Origin: Erysipelothrix rhusiopathiae
GTDB lineage: Bacteria; Bacillota_I; Bacilli_A; Erysipelotrichales; Erysipelotrichaceae
DNA length: 6,915 nucleotides
Direction of reading: 5' to 3'
NCBI GenBank assembly: GCA_902797585.1
Contig: CADBTK010000039.1
Span: 1-6,915 of the forward strand
A model generated the notes under the pieces. It made no database searches. It was not told the DNA's origin and saw only the letters and a program-made list of their open reading frames with translations. Positions 1 through 6,327 of this stretch are shown here, in pieces (within the stretch, counting starts at the first letter, position 1; each line of letters begins with the position of its first letter). The translations under genes and the position numbers were made by a program.

Positions 1-428
1 TAGTAACTGGAGCGCACCCAGAAATTATTGCCTTAGATGCTACAAGTCGAACTAGACCGGATGGAGTCAGTTTGGATGATTTATTTGCACAAATTAAAAA
101 GAAATATCCAGACCAATTATGGATGGCAGATTGTGCTACTTTAGAAGAAATGAAACATGCGGATCAATTAGGTTTTGACTTTATTGGATGTACGCTTGTT
201 GGGTATACCGAACAAAGTAAGTCAGATAAGATTGAAACCAATGACTTTGAAATCATTCGAGAATTATTAAAAGATGTACAACATAAAGTCATTGCGGAAG
301 GAAACATTGATACACCTGAAAAGGCAAAACGAGTATTAGAATTAGGGTGTTATAGTGTAGTGGTTGGTTCCATTATTACCAGACCACAACTTATCACCAA
401 ACGCTTTGTAGATGCGATAGAGAAGTAA
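1..428 (+). CDS. nanE: N-acetylmannosamine-6-phosphate 2-epimerase, 5'-truncated by window edge
   Basis: NanE converts ManNAc-6-phosphate to GlcNAc-6-phosphate in the cytoplasm, linking sialic acid (or ManNAc) catabolism to amino-sugar metabolism. The reading frame is open from base 3, the first complete codon, to the TAA at 426-428, giving 141 visible residues. The family is about 220-230 residues long, so roughly 80-90 N-terminal residues, including the region with the catalytic Lys, lie outside the window. Visible family signatures, numbered from the first visible codon, are LDATSRTRPDG (residues 11-21), MADCAT (41-46), AEGNI (98-102, carrying the conserved acidic residue) and the phosphate-binding loop VVGSIITRP (120-128). 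This is the C-terminal half of a (beta/alpha)8 barrel. A TTG at 72 is only an internal codon. The gene ends in its own terminator, so it is probably the last gene of an upstream nan-type operon. Family assignment is confident; pathway context is inferred. Confidence 0.93.
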   Translation, partial: VTGAHPEIIALDATSRTRPDGVSLDDLFAQIKKKYPDQLWMADCATLEEMKHADQLGFDFIGCTLVGYTEQSKSDKIETNDFEIIRELLKDVQHKVIAEGNIDTPEKAKRVLELGCYSVVVGSIITRPQLITKRFVDAIEK

Positions 429-458
429 GAGATTTTGAGGTTTTCAAAATCTCTTTTC
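428..458 (+). terminator. Rho-independent terminator of nanE
   Basis: An 11-bp perfect stem (428-438 AGAGATTTTGA, 444-454 TCAAAATCTCT) with a 5-nt loop (439-443) is followed by a T run at 454-457. The left arm begins at the last base of the nanE stop codon. It separates nanE from the tldD operon. Confidence 0.85.
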
Positions 459-470
459 ATATAGGTTCCA

Positions 471-486
471 TGATATAATAAGTCCT
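471..486 (+). promoter_or_regulatory. Extended -10 promoter of the tldD-tldE-sseB operon
   Basis: TGATATAAT at 471-479 is a perfect extended -10 (TGn then TATAAT at 474-479). The predicted transcription start is near 486, leaving a leader of about 19 nt before tldD. No good -35 box is seen at 16-18 bp: bases 451-456 are the tail of the nanE terminator. The promoter probably relies on the extended -10. Confidence 0.7.
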
Positions 487-504
487 AGAATTGAAGGTGA
501 AAGT

Positions 505-1890
505 ATGTTGAAAAAAGAGCAATTAGAACAACTACTGAATCAAGCATTGCGATCAAAGGCAGACTTTGCGGAAATCTTTGAAGAAAAAAGTACCAATGCT
601 TCTATTTCTATGTTGAATAATCAAGTAGAAAAGATTAATTCCGTATCCAGTGCTGGAGTCGGAATTCGTTTATATAGTGGAATTCAATCGGTGTATGGTT
701 ATTCCAATGAAACCGATATGGAATCGTTGATGGCTTTAGTAAATGATTTGACAGATGGAATTGGAAAAGAGGATAAAGAAGAAGTCGTTTCTTTACAAGA
801 AGAAAAGATTGAAAATCGTCATCCAGTACAAATTGATCCAATTGAAGCCGATTTAGAAACAAAAGTAGCGATTTTAAAACGTGTCAATGAACAAGCGATG
901 AAAGAGAAGAAAATTGAAAAGGTTCAATCTTCTTTATTGGCTGTTCATCAAGATGTGCAAATTTCAAATTCTCAAGGAAAATTAGTAAAAGATACGCGTG
1001 TTCGTACACGTCTAGCATGTAGTGCATATGCCAAAGAAGGAGATAATATGCAATCGGGATTCTATGGACCAGGTGCCAGCATGGGACTTGAATTCTTTGA
1101 AACAACTACACCAGAAGAGATTGCCAAAGAAGCAGTACGTATTGCCTTGGTTATGTTGGAAGCCAAAGATTGTCCGTCGGGGAAAATGCCAGTCATTATC
1201 GACAATGGTTTTGGTGGAGTTATCTTCCATGAGGCATGTGGACATGCTCTTGAGGCTACGGCTGTAGCCAAAAATCAAAGTGTTTTTGCGAATAAAGAAG
1301 GCCAACAAATTGCCGCAAGTTGTGTAACGGCAGTGGATGATGGAACCATTCCAAATGCTTGGGGATCTCAAAATATTGATGATGAAGGAAATCTCCAACA
1401 ACGTCGTGTATTAATAGAAAATGGAATTTTAAAAAGTTATATGATTGATCGTTTAAATGGTCGTCGTATGAATAAAGAATCTACTGGAAGTGGACGACGT
1501 CAATCGTATAAATATGAACCAACATCACGTATGAGTAATACTTATATTGAAGCAGGAAAAGACAGCTTTGAAGATTTGTTCAAAGGAATTAAACGTGGTC
1601 TTTATGCCAAAAATATGGGTGGAGGTTCTGTCAATCCTCAAACTGGAGAGTTTAACTTTGCGGTAAATGAAGGATACTTAATTGAAGATGGAAAGATTTC
1701 TTATCCTGTAAAAGGGGCTAGTTTAGTTGGTACAGGAGCAGAAGTATTAATGAATATTGATAAAGTATGCGATAACTTGAAACGAGGGCAAGGAATGTGT
1801 GGATCGGTTAGTGGAAATATTCCGACCGATGTTGGACAACCAGCTATTCGAGTTCAATCAATTACAGTAGGAGGGACGGCTCATGAATAA
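505..1890 (+). CDS. tldD: TldD, metalloprotease subunit of the TldD/TldE (PmbA) complex
   Basis: TldD is the catalytic, zinc-binding half of the cytoplasmic TldD/TldE heterodimer. In E. coli this complex degrades unfolded peptides and processes modified peptides such as microcin B17 and CcdA. The protein is 461 residues, close to the family norm of about 460-480. The metalloprotease motif HEACGH (HExxxH) lies at residues 242-247, with Glu243 as the expected catalytic residue. Cys432 in a GMCGS segment near the C-terminus is the expected third metal ligand. The C-terminal family block with NPQTGEF (377-383) and LVGTGAE (about 407-413) is also present. The ATG start at 505 is preceded by AAGGTGA (494-500). 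It is the first gene of its operon, and its end overlaps tldE by 8 nt, implying translational coupling and equal subunit production. No substrate peptide precursor gene is visible nearby, so the natural substrate is unknown. The enzyme looks intact. Confidence 0.95.
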   Translation: MLKKEQLEQLLNQALRSKADFAEIFEEKSTNASISMLNNQVEKINSVSSAGVGIRLYSGIQSVYGYSNETDMESLMALVNDLTDGIGKEDKEEVVSLQEEKIENRHPVQIDPIEADLETKVAILKRVNEQAMKEKKIEKVQSSLLAVHQDVQISNSQGKLVKDTRVRTRLACSAYAKEGDNMQSGFYGPGASMGLEFFETTTPEEIAKEAVRIALVMLEAKDCPSGKMPVIIDNGFGGVIFHEACGHALEATAVAKNQSVFANKEGQQIAASCVTAVDDGTIPNAWGSQNIDDEGNLQQRRVLIENGILKSYMIDRLNGRRMNKESTGSGRRQSYKYEPTSRMSNTYIEAGKDSFEDLFKGIKRGLYAKNMGGGSVNPQTGEFNFAVNEGYLIEDGKISYPVKGASLVGTGAEVLMNIDKVCDNLKRGQGMCGSVSGNIPTDVGQPAIRVQSITVGGTAHE

Positions 1891-3208
1891 ACAAGCATGG
1901 ATGAATGCGGCCCAAGAAAAAGGATGGGAAAGCTTTGAAATCTATCAGTCGGTCCAAAAAGAAAAAGGTTTGTCTTGGTTTGAAGGACAAATGGATACAT
2001 TTGAAATTAGTCGCGTATGTGGAACATCTTTACGCGGTGTATACGATTCAAATATGGCTTATTATGCCAGTGAAGATATTGAACATGAAGATATCGATTC
2101 TGTATTAGAACAAATGGCTGCCCAGGCAAAAATGATTACAACGGAAGATGTCGATCAATTGCGCCAACCAGAAGATGGACCAATTGTAGTTAGAGAAAAC
2201 CATTGGCTTGCTCCTTCAATGGAAGAAGTAAAGGCAGTAATGAAATCTTTGGAAGAAAAATTACTAGCTTATGACAAACGAGTTGTGCAAGTAGCTTCTA
2301 TGGGATGGCAAGAAGCACAATCAACGCGAGAAATTACCAATACCAATGGGATAGAAATTCAAGATCAAGAAAAGTCACAATATTTAGTAGCAAGTATTGT
2401 AGTAAGTGAAAAGGATGTTGTGAAAGATGACTACAAAGTAGAAGTCATTCATGATTTAAAAGATTTTGATCAAGATACTTTTGTTCAAGACTTATGTCAA
2501 AAAGCTTTATTTAAATTAAATGCGAAACCTATTCAAACAATGAGTACACCAGTAATCTTTGAAAAAGGAGCAATGCGATCATTGTTTAGTTCTTTTTTAG
2601 GATTATTTAATGGAGAATTAATTTATAAAGGAATTTCTCCTTTAAATAATAAATTGGATACGAAAATCTTTTCTGATCAAATCACAATTGTGGATGATCC
2701 TCGTTGTTTACAAGCATTAAGTATTGCCAATTATGATGATGAGGGCTGTCCAACAAGAAGAAAAGTGTTGGTTTCAAAAGGTGTCTTTACTAAGATGCTT
2801 CACAATACAAAATCAGCCACACGGTTGCATGCATTATCAACTGGAAATGGATTTAAGGCAGGATATGCTGGATCCATTGATGTGATGCCTATGAATACAT
2901 ATATTGAACCCGGCTCCGTTTCATTAGAACAGATGATGGAAAACATGCAGAATGGATTTGTGATTACAGATTTACAAGGATTGCATGCAGGAATTGATTT
3001 TGTGACAACCAATTTCTCGTTACAATGTGCTGGATATTGGGTAGAAAATGGTCAGAAAAAACATGCCGTCTCAATGGTGACAGTTGCGGCAAATTTTATG
3101 GAATTAATGAATCATGTAGAGGAAGTAGGAAACGATATGGAATGGAAGTATTATACTTCTACAGCACCATCGATTCGTTTTACTTCTTGTTCAATTAGTG
3201 GAGAGTAG
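1883..3208 (+). CDS. tldE: TldE/PmbA, non-metal-binding partner subunit of TldD
   Basis: This 441-residue protein (family about 450) is the second subunit of the TldD/TldE protease. It shares the TldD fold but has no HExxxH motif: the equivalent stretch reads VIFEKGAMRSLFSSFLG, so it cannot bind the catalytic metal. In the characterised complex this subunit helps form the chamber around the TldD active site. Conserved PmbA/TldE features include EGCPTRRKVL (residues 287-296) followed by the KGVFTKMLHNTKSAT segment. The ATG at 1883 is preceded by a very strong AGGAGGG (1869-1875, 7-nt gap) that lies inside the end of tldD. The reading frames overlap by 8 nt in a different frame. The SD of the next gene in turn lies in the last codons of tldE. 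Assignment rests on family resemblance, the missing metal site and the position after tldD. Confidence 0.94.
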   Translation: MNKQAWMNAAQEKGWESFEIYQSVQKEKGLSWFEGQMDTFEISRVCGTSLRGVYDSNMAYYASEDIEHEDIDSVLEQMAAQAKMITTEDVDQLRQPEDGPIVVRENHWLAPSMEEVKAVMKSLEEKLLAYDKRVVQVASMGWQEAQSTREITNTNGIEIQDQEKSQYLVASIVVSEKDVVKDDYKVEVIHDLKDFDQDTFVQDLCQKALFKLNAKPIQTMSTPVIFEKGAMRSLFSSFLGLFNGELIYKGISPLNNKLDTKIFSDQITIVDDPRCLQALSIANYDDEGCPTRRKVLVSKGVFTKMLHNTKSATRLHALSTGNGFKAGYAGSIDVMPMNTYIEPGSVSLEQMMENMQNGFVITDLQGLHAGIDFVTTNFSLQCAGYWVENGQKKHAVSMVTVAANFMELMNHVEEVGNDMEWKYYTSTAPSIRFTSCSISGE

Positions 3209-3212
3209 AAAT

Positions 3213-3977
3213 ATGGATACATTTAAGAATATAGAGATGAAAAACGCGCTAAAGTTATTGCGTACAGAAGAAAATGATATTACGGTACAAAATGCGATTG
3301 ATACATTAATGAAAACGCAATTATTGGCGCCAGCTCAATGGGACAAAGATCCTGTTAAAAATGAAAAAGGGCAAATGGTTTTTGAACCTAATACGAAGTT
3401 TCAATTATTAGTGATTGAATCATCGGATGGAAAATTGTATTTTCCTATGTTTACTGAAATGGCAGAATTAGAAAAATGGAAACTAGAAGATCAACCTCAA
3501 TCATTGGTGATGAGTTTTGATCAATATATGCCATTTGTGGAAATGTCAAAAGACAATGTGGAAGGAATTGTGATTAATCCTTTTACAGAAAATGTACCTT
3601 TTCTAGCGCCACGTCTGATTCAATTAAAACAAGCGAAACAAAAAAATAGTATTCATGAAAAAACCATTCAACAAAATGAAGTATTTGATATGCGCTCGCC
3701 AGTAGCTAATGTGGATGACTTGAAAAAAGAATTAGAAAAAGTGGGACAAGAAAATGAAACGATCCAAGCGATTTATCTTCAAGAACGCTTGGTTAAAAAT
3801 GAACCAAGTCATTGGTTTGTGATTGTTGATATGGATCCAGAGGATACAAAAATCTTCCAAGGGATTGCCGCTCGTTGTAAACCACACGCTAAAGGAAAAG
3901 CGCTGGAATTTATTTTTGGATCTGCCAATGTGGCTATAAATATCAAAGAAAGTATCCAACCTATTTATCAAAGATAA
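3213..3977 (+). CDS. SseB-family two-domain protein
   Basis: The protein has 254 residues and both halves of the SseB family ('enhanced serine sensitivity'). The N-terminal domain (about 8-135) contains the LYFPMFTEMAELEKW and GIVINPFTENVPF segments. A charged, Lys/Gln-rich linker (about 136-175) leads to the C-terminal SseB domain (about 176-254), with WFVIVDMD (201-208) and the terminal QPIYQR resembling the usual PFY-R ending. There is no signal peptide or membrane segment, so it is cytoplasmic. The biochemical function of SseB is not known; the name comes from a serine-sensitivity phenotype in E. coli. I chose the ATG at 3213, 4 nt after the tldE stop, because GGAG at 3200-3203 sits 9 nt upstream. 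An in-frame GTG at 3198 overlaps that SD and has none of its own. It is the last gene of the tldD operon and ends at a strong terminator. A role with TldD/TldE is only inferred from co-transcription. Confidence 0.85.
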   Translation: MDTFKNIEMKNALKLLRTEENDITVQNAIDTLMKTQLLAPAQWDKDPVKNEKGQMVFEPNTKFQLLVIESSDGKLYFPMFTEMAELEKWKLEDQPQSLVMSFDQYMPFVEMSKDNVEGIVINPFTENVPFLAPRLIQLKQAKQKNSIHEKTIQQNEVFDMRSPVANVDDLKKELEKVGQENETIQAIYLQERLVKNEPSHWFVIVDMDPEDTKIFQGIAARCKPHAKGKALEFIFGSANVAINIKESIQPIYQR

Positions 3978-4011
3978 GAAAAGTGAGATGATTTCATCTC
4001 ACTTCTTTTTT
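3978..4011. terminator. Bidirectional rho-independent terminator between sseB-like gene and DUF4870 gene
   Basis: The perfect inverted repeat is 3981-3991 (AAGTGAGATGA) and 3994-4004 (TCATCTCACTT), effectively a 10-bp stem with a 4-nt loop. It is followed on the plus strand by a T run (4006-4011). On the minus strand it is followed by TTTTC, from the A-run at 3979-3982. It lies between the two convergent stop codons (3975-3977 and 4010-4012) and can end both operons. Confidence 0.88.
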
Positions 4012-4315
4012 ATTCAATGACTTTAATATCTCCGATAATAGGTAATGGCTCATCACTTAGTTTAATGGCACGATAGATACCCATAATGAATAATACCAAA
4101 AGCACCAAAGAAGCTAGACCCGCAATGGAAAAAAGGAGTCCGTCTGTTCGTCGTGATATAACATTGACAATGACTTCCGCAATGTTTAATGCGAAAGCTT
4201 GATTTAAATGGTGTTTGACCATCGCGTCATTTTTTTCTCTTTTGAAGTAGGCTATTAACCAACCAATCCAAGTAATGTAACTTAAAACACTGTACATTTT
4301 TGTGTTCTTATTCAT
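4010..4315 (-). CDS. Small DUF4870-like integral membrane protein
   Basis: This 101-residue protein has three hydrophobic segments at about residues 8-24, 40-53 and 60-82. Between the first two is a charged loop with MVKHHLNQA (32-40). The arrangement of a first helix, a basic/acidic loop, an HH-x-x-QA motif running into the second helix, and a C-terminal PIIGDIKVI tail resembles the DUF4870 (Tic20-like) group of bacterial membrane proteins, whose function is unknown. The ATG at 4315 (complement) is preceded by AAAGGAGGG (complement of 4322-4330, 6-nt gap). The gene has its own promoter overlapping the end of the peroxidase gene. With no terminator between them, it may also receive read-through from that gene. 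The family call rests on the visible pattern and is moderate; that it is a membrane protein is clear. Confidence 0.75.
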   Translation of the reverse strand: MNKNTKMYSVLSYITWIGWLIAYFKREKNDAMVKHHLNQAFALNIAEVIVNVISRRTDGLLFSIAGLASLVLLVLFIMGIYRAIKLSDEPLPIIGDIKVIE

Positions 4316-4338
4316 TTTATACCCTCCTTTATGTAGGT

Positions 4339-4367
4339 ATTATAGTATACATAATTGCTTACATCAA
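4339..4367 (-). promoter_or_regulatory. SigA-type promoter of the DUF4870-like gene
   Basis: Reading the minus strand, TTGATG (complement of 4362-4367), a 17-bp spacer and a perfect TATAAT (complement of 4339-4344) form a near-consensus promoter. The -35 box abuts and lies just inside the 3' end of the peroxidase gene (stop codon at 4359-4361). The predicted start near 4332 gives a leader of about 17 nt carrying the SD. Confidence 0.75.
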
Positions 4368-4901
4368 TTCTTCGATTGCACGCTCGATATCCTTCATGTT
4401 GGCAGTAGGTTCAAATCGCGCAACAACATTTCCTTGACGATCCACTAGGAATTTTGTGAAATTCCATTTAATATCTGGATTCATTTTATAATTTTTATCA
4501 ATTTTCTTTAATAAAGCGCTCATCGCAATTGCTTTTGGACCTTTTCCAAATCCTTCAAATCCTTTTTGACTTTTTAAGTAGGTATACAATGGTAATTCGT
4601 TTTCTCCATTCACATCAGATTTTTTCATTTGAGGGAATTGGGTGTTGTAATGAAGGGTACAGAATTGGTGAATCTCTTCATCGGTTCCAGGTGTTTGCCC
4701 AGCAAATTGGTTACATGGAATATCGATGATTTCCAATCCTTTTTCATGGTATGCTTCATGAAATTTTTCTAAATCTTCATATTGTGGAGTAAAACCACAA
4801 CCAGTGGCTGTATTCACAATTAATAGAACTTTTCCTTCGTATTCTTTTAAAGAAGTTTGATTTCCATTGACTTCAGGAATGCTATATTCATAAATTGTCA
4901 T
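4359..4901 (-). CDS. gpx: Glutathione peroxidase-family peroxidase (likely thioredoxin-dependent, 2-Cys type)
   Basis: The protein reduces hydrogen peroxide and organic hydroperoxides in the cytoplasm. Its 180 residues span one full GPx domain (family about 155-180). Peroxidatic Cys35 is in NTATGCGFTPQY, where the animal selenoenzymes carry Sec. Gln69 is in CNQFAGQTPG and Trp146-Asn147 in WNFTKF, which completes the catalytic tetrad. Cys63 and Cys81 also match the spacing of plant and bacterial GPx proteins. Cys81, 46 residues after the peroxidatic Cys in EIHQFCTLHY, matches the resolving Cys of thioredoxin-dependent enzymes. Thioredoxin is therefore the more likely reductant than glutathione, an inference from family knowledge. 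The ATG start at 4901 (complement) has AAGGAG (complement of 4911-4916) 9 nt upstream. A single -10 box and an inverted repeat lie upstream. C-terminally it runs into the promoter of the DUF4870-like gene. Confidence 0.95.
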   Translation of the reverse strand: MTIYEYSIPEVNGNQTSLKEYEGKVLLIVNTATGCGFTPQYEDLEKFHEAYHEKGLEIIDIPCNQFAGQTPGTDEEIHQFCTLHYNTQFPQMKKSDVNGENELPLYTYLKSQKGFEGFGKGPKAIAMSALLKKIDKNYKMNPDIKWNFTKFLVDRQGNVVARFEPTANMKDIERAIEELM

Positions 4902-4925
4902 ATTCTATTTCTCCTTTTCTTGCCT

Positions 4926-4931
4926 ATTATA
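4926..4931 (-). promoter_or_regulatory. -10 box of the peroxidase gene
   Basis: A perfect TATAAT on the minus strand (complement of 4926-4931) is followed 25 bp downstream by the peroxidase ATG. No convincing -35 is present at 16-18 bp (TAAAAG at 17 bp). This suggests a weak or activator-dependent promoter. The inverted repeat at 4941-4963 occupies the -35 region. Confidence 0.5.
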
Positions 4932-4940
4932 TCTTAGTAT

Positions 4941-4963
4941 GCATCAATCTTTTATTGATATGC
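4941..4963. repeat. Inverted repeat in the -35 region of the peroxidase gene
   Basis: GCATCAAT (4941-4948) and ATTGATATGC (4954-4963) form an inverted repeat: a perfect 6-bp core (ATCAAT/ATTGAT), a 5-nt spacer, and outer GC pairs beyond a 2-nt bulge. It lies directly after the stop codon of the CPBP gene and immediately upstream of the peroxidase -10. No U-tract follows on the minus strand, so it is a poor terminator. It could be an operator for a redox regulator, but it does not match the PerR or Fur consensus that I know. The function is undecided. Confidence 0.4.
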
Positions 4964-4964
4964 T

Positions 4965-5807
4965 CTATTGAATGGGGCAATCGGCCTTACCTTCTAAGGC
5001 TTTAATTTTTCGATATGCTTTATTGGTGCGAGGTGCATACAATAAGATTATAAAGCCATAAAAGAGAATGGAATATAGTGCTAAGTGAGAGTCTAAACTA
5101 ATGTAGTGAGCGACATTAGAAGAGAGCCCTGTAAAGATATAAGATCCTAGAATTAACCAATCGGAAAAGGAATGAACGCAACTGGCCCCTGTTAAGTTTT
5201 TATCTTCGAGTACCAAAGCACATAACATAAATCCAAACATCCCTGTCTGAATAGTTTTCATGGCTCCTTGAATCCATGTGAGCGGTTGTGTGAAATCGAT
5301 ATCGGTCATAACATGGAAGAAGCCAAATAATAGACTAGATAGGATGGCAGCCAACATAAGACCATTCTTTTTCTTTTTTAGAGCATTCATAAACCCGCCT
5401 AACATTAATCCTCGAAACATCATTTCCTCATTGATTCCAATAAAGAAACAAAGGAGGAGAATGTAGAAAAAGTTTATGATAAATAGTCCGCTTTCTATTG
5501 TTTCGTTTGTAACGGAGGCAGCTTGGGCTCCAAAGGACATCCATCCTAAAATCAAGTTCACAATTAATAAGGGAAACATAAATTTCCAAGCATGAATGTG
5601 GGGAGCTAGTTTTAAAGTTAACCATTGTTTATTACCGCCAAAATAGAAAAATAAAATTAGTGAACTTAATGAACGATACAAAATCACCAAGAAAGTTGGA
5701 TCAATGGATGCACTTGTTAATAGGATTGAAAGAAGCTTCCCGCTAAAATAAATAAAAAAGACAGAAAGAATGGGGAATAATGTAAGTTTCTTTTGAGTAA
5801 AGTCCAT
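4965..5807 (-). CDS. CPBP-family intramembrane glutamic endopeptidase (CAAX protease / Abi domain)
   Basis: The 280-residue protein is highly hydrophobic, with about seven or eight membrane-spanning segments. The first lies at about residues 9-30; others are near 37-56, 75-97, 107-125, 148-166, 186-201, 210-228 and 243-258. It carries the three CPBP motifs in order: EEMMFR (EExxxR, residues 127-132), FGFFH (FxxxH, 161-165) and HSFSD (HxxxD, 212-216). These line the intramembrane active site in Rce1-type enzymes. Bacterial members are linked to bacteriocin immunity or maturation, stress responses and membrane-protein processing. Nothing here fixes the substrate, and no bacteriocin gene is visible. 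The ATG at 5807 (complement) follows a perfect AGGAGG (complement of 5816-5821, 8-nt gap). Its own promoter is not clear, and the hairpin after its stop is weak, so some read-through into the peroxidase gene is possible. Confidence 0.9.
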   Translation of the reverse strand: MDFTQKKLTLFPILSVFFIYFSGKLLSILLTSASIDPTFLVILYRSLSSLILFFYFGGNKQWLTLKLAPHIHAWKFMFPLLIVNLILGWMSFGAQAASVTNETIESGLFIINFFYILLLCFFIGINEEMMFRGLMLGGFMNALKKKKNGLMLAAILSSLLFGFFHVMTDIDFTQPLTWIQGAMKTIQTGMFGFMLCALVLEDKNLTGASCVHSFSDWLILGSYIFTGLSSNVAHYISLDSHLALYSILFYGFIILLYAPRTNKAYRKIKALEGKADCPIQ

Positions 5808-5828
5808 ATTGGCAACCTCCTAAGGTCG

Positions 5829-5834
5829 TTTATA
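5829..5834 (-). promoter_or_regulatory. Possible -10 box of the CPBP protease gene
   Basis: TATAAA on the minus strand (complement of 5829-5834) lies between the hsp20 terminator and the CPBP ribosome-binding site. No good -35 is found at 16-18 bp (TATTTA at 17 bp), and the predicted start would fall close to the SD. The 101-bp gap and the terminator behind it require a promoter here, but this box is only a weak candidate. Confidence 0.3.
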
Positions 5835-5862
5835 TTGTCCCATATTTCATATAAATAGGAAA

Positions 5863-5890
5863 GAAATAGACCGGAAATAACCGGTCTATT
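5863..5890 (-). terminator. Rho-independent terminator of the hsp20 operon
   Basis: A perfect 10-bp, partly GC-rich stem (5865-5874 AATAGACCGG, 5881-5890 CCGGTCTATT) has a 6-nt loop. On the minus strand it is followed by the pyrimidine-rich TTTCTTTCC. It lies 19 nt beyond the stop codon of the second Hsp20 gene. The plus-strand side lacks a T run, so it acts on minus-strand transcripts. Confidence 0.82.
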
Positions 5891-5908
5891 CTTGGAAAGG
5901 AATGAAAC

Positions 5909-6313
5909 TTATTCAATTGGAATCACTTGTTTAGTTTCTTCGATCTTTTTTGCTTCAGTTGGAAGAGTAATTAACAATTCTCCATTTTCGAAGGTTGCTT
6001 TTACATCTTCTTGTTTATAAGTGTGTCCTACATAGAAACTTCGAGATAAACTTCCGCTTGAACGTTCGCGACGAATCAATTTTCCGGTATCGTCTTTTTC
6101 TTCATTTTCGCTATTTTTTGTAGCTGTGATTTTCAAATAACCATTTTCTAAAGCAATTTGAATATCGTCTTTAGAATAACCAGGAACTTCCATGCTCATT
6201 TGGTAAGTTCCGTCCTTTTCATAAATGTCTGTTTTTAATGAAGTAGGTTGAGTTAATACGTTATCATTAAAAAATTCATCAAATAATCTTGAAAATGTTG
6301 GGTAGTATTTCAT
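5909..6313 (-). CDS. hsp20: Small heat-shock protein (Hsp20 / alpha-crystallin family), second gene of pair
   Basis: This is an ATP-independent holdase chaperone that binds unfolding proteins and forms oligomers in the cytoplasm. At 134 residues it is at the short end of the family (about 140-160). The N-terminal arm (1-26) is short and aromatic-rich, with FSRLFDEFF. The alpha-crystallin domain runs from about residue 27 to 121, with DIYEKDGTYQMSMEVPG (29-45), the RxxGSLSRSF strand region (about 84-93) and GELLITLP (111-118). The C-terminal IPI motif (131-133) is the I-x-I anchor used in oligomer assembly. The ATG at 6313 (complement) has AAAGGAGGA (complement of 6321-6329) 7 nt upstream, overlapping the stop codon of the preceding hsp20 gene. 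The 14-nt gap and shared terminator mark a two-gene operon controlled by the CIRCE-flanked promoter upstream. Confidence 0.95.
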   Translation of the reverse strand: MKYYPTFSRLFDEFFNDNVLTQPTSLKTDIYEKDGTYQMSMEVPGYSKDDIQIALENGYLKITATKNSENEEKDDTGKLIRRERSSGSLSRSFYVGHTYKQEDVKATFENGELLITLPTEAKKIEETKQVIPIE

Positions 6314-6327
6314 AATTAATTCCTCCT

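Noticed and set aside
72..428. nanE starting at a TTG codon at 72
   Set aside because: The frame stays open upstream to base 3 and encodes conserved NanE sequence (LDATSRTRPDG), so the gene is merely cut by the window edge.
1022..1267. Plus-strand 81-codon frame inside tldD
   Set aside because: It is an out-of-frame shadow of the TldD catalytic region and has no domain or independent signals.
635..1401. Several minus-strand reading frames of 69-129 codons inside tldD
   Set aside because: They lie opposite a strongly conserved gene, lack Shine-Dalgarno sites and recognisable domains, and have unlikely composition (rich in Cys, His, Trp, Ile).
3198..3212. GTG start at 3198 for the SseB-like gene
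   Set aside because: It overlaps tldE and the GGAG ribosome site and has no SD of its own. The ATG at 3213 has a well-placed SD.
4529..4729. Plus-strand frame opposite the peroxidase gene
   Set aside because: It is antisense to a complete, conserved GPx domain, with no promoter or SD evidence.
4941..4963. Inverted repeat as a rho-independent terminator of the CPBP gene
   Set aside because: The stem is short and AT-rich with a bulge, and no U-tract follows on the minus strand. It is listed as a repeat of undecided role.
5278..5625. Short frames on both strands inside the CPBP gene
   Set aside because: They are shadows of an intact membrane protease gene with all three family motifs.
4965..5807. 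CPBP protease as part of an anti-phage or bacteriocin immunity system
   Set aside because: The family includes such members, but no bacteriocin, transporter or defence gene lies beside it in this window.
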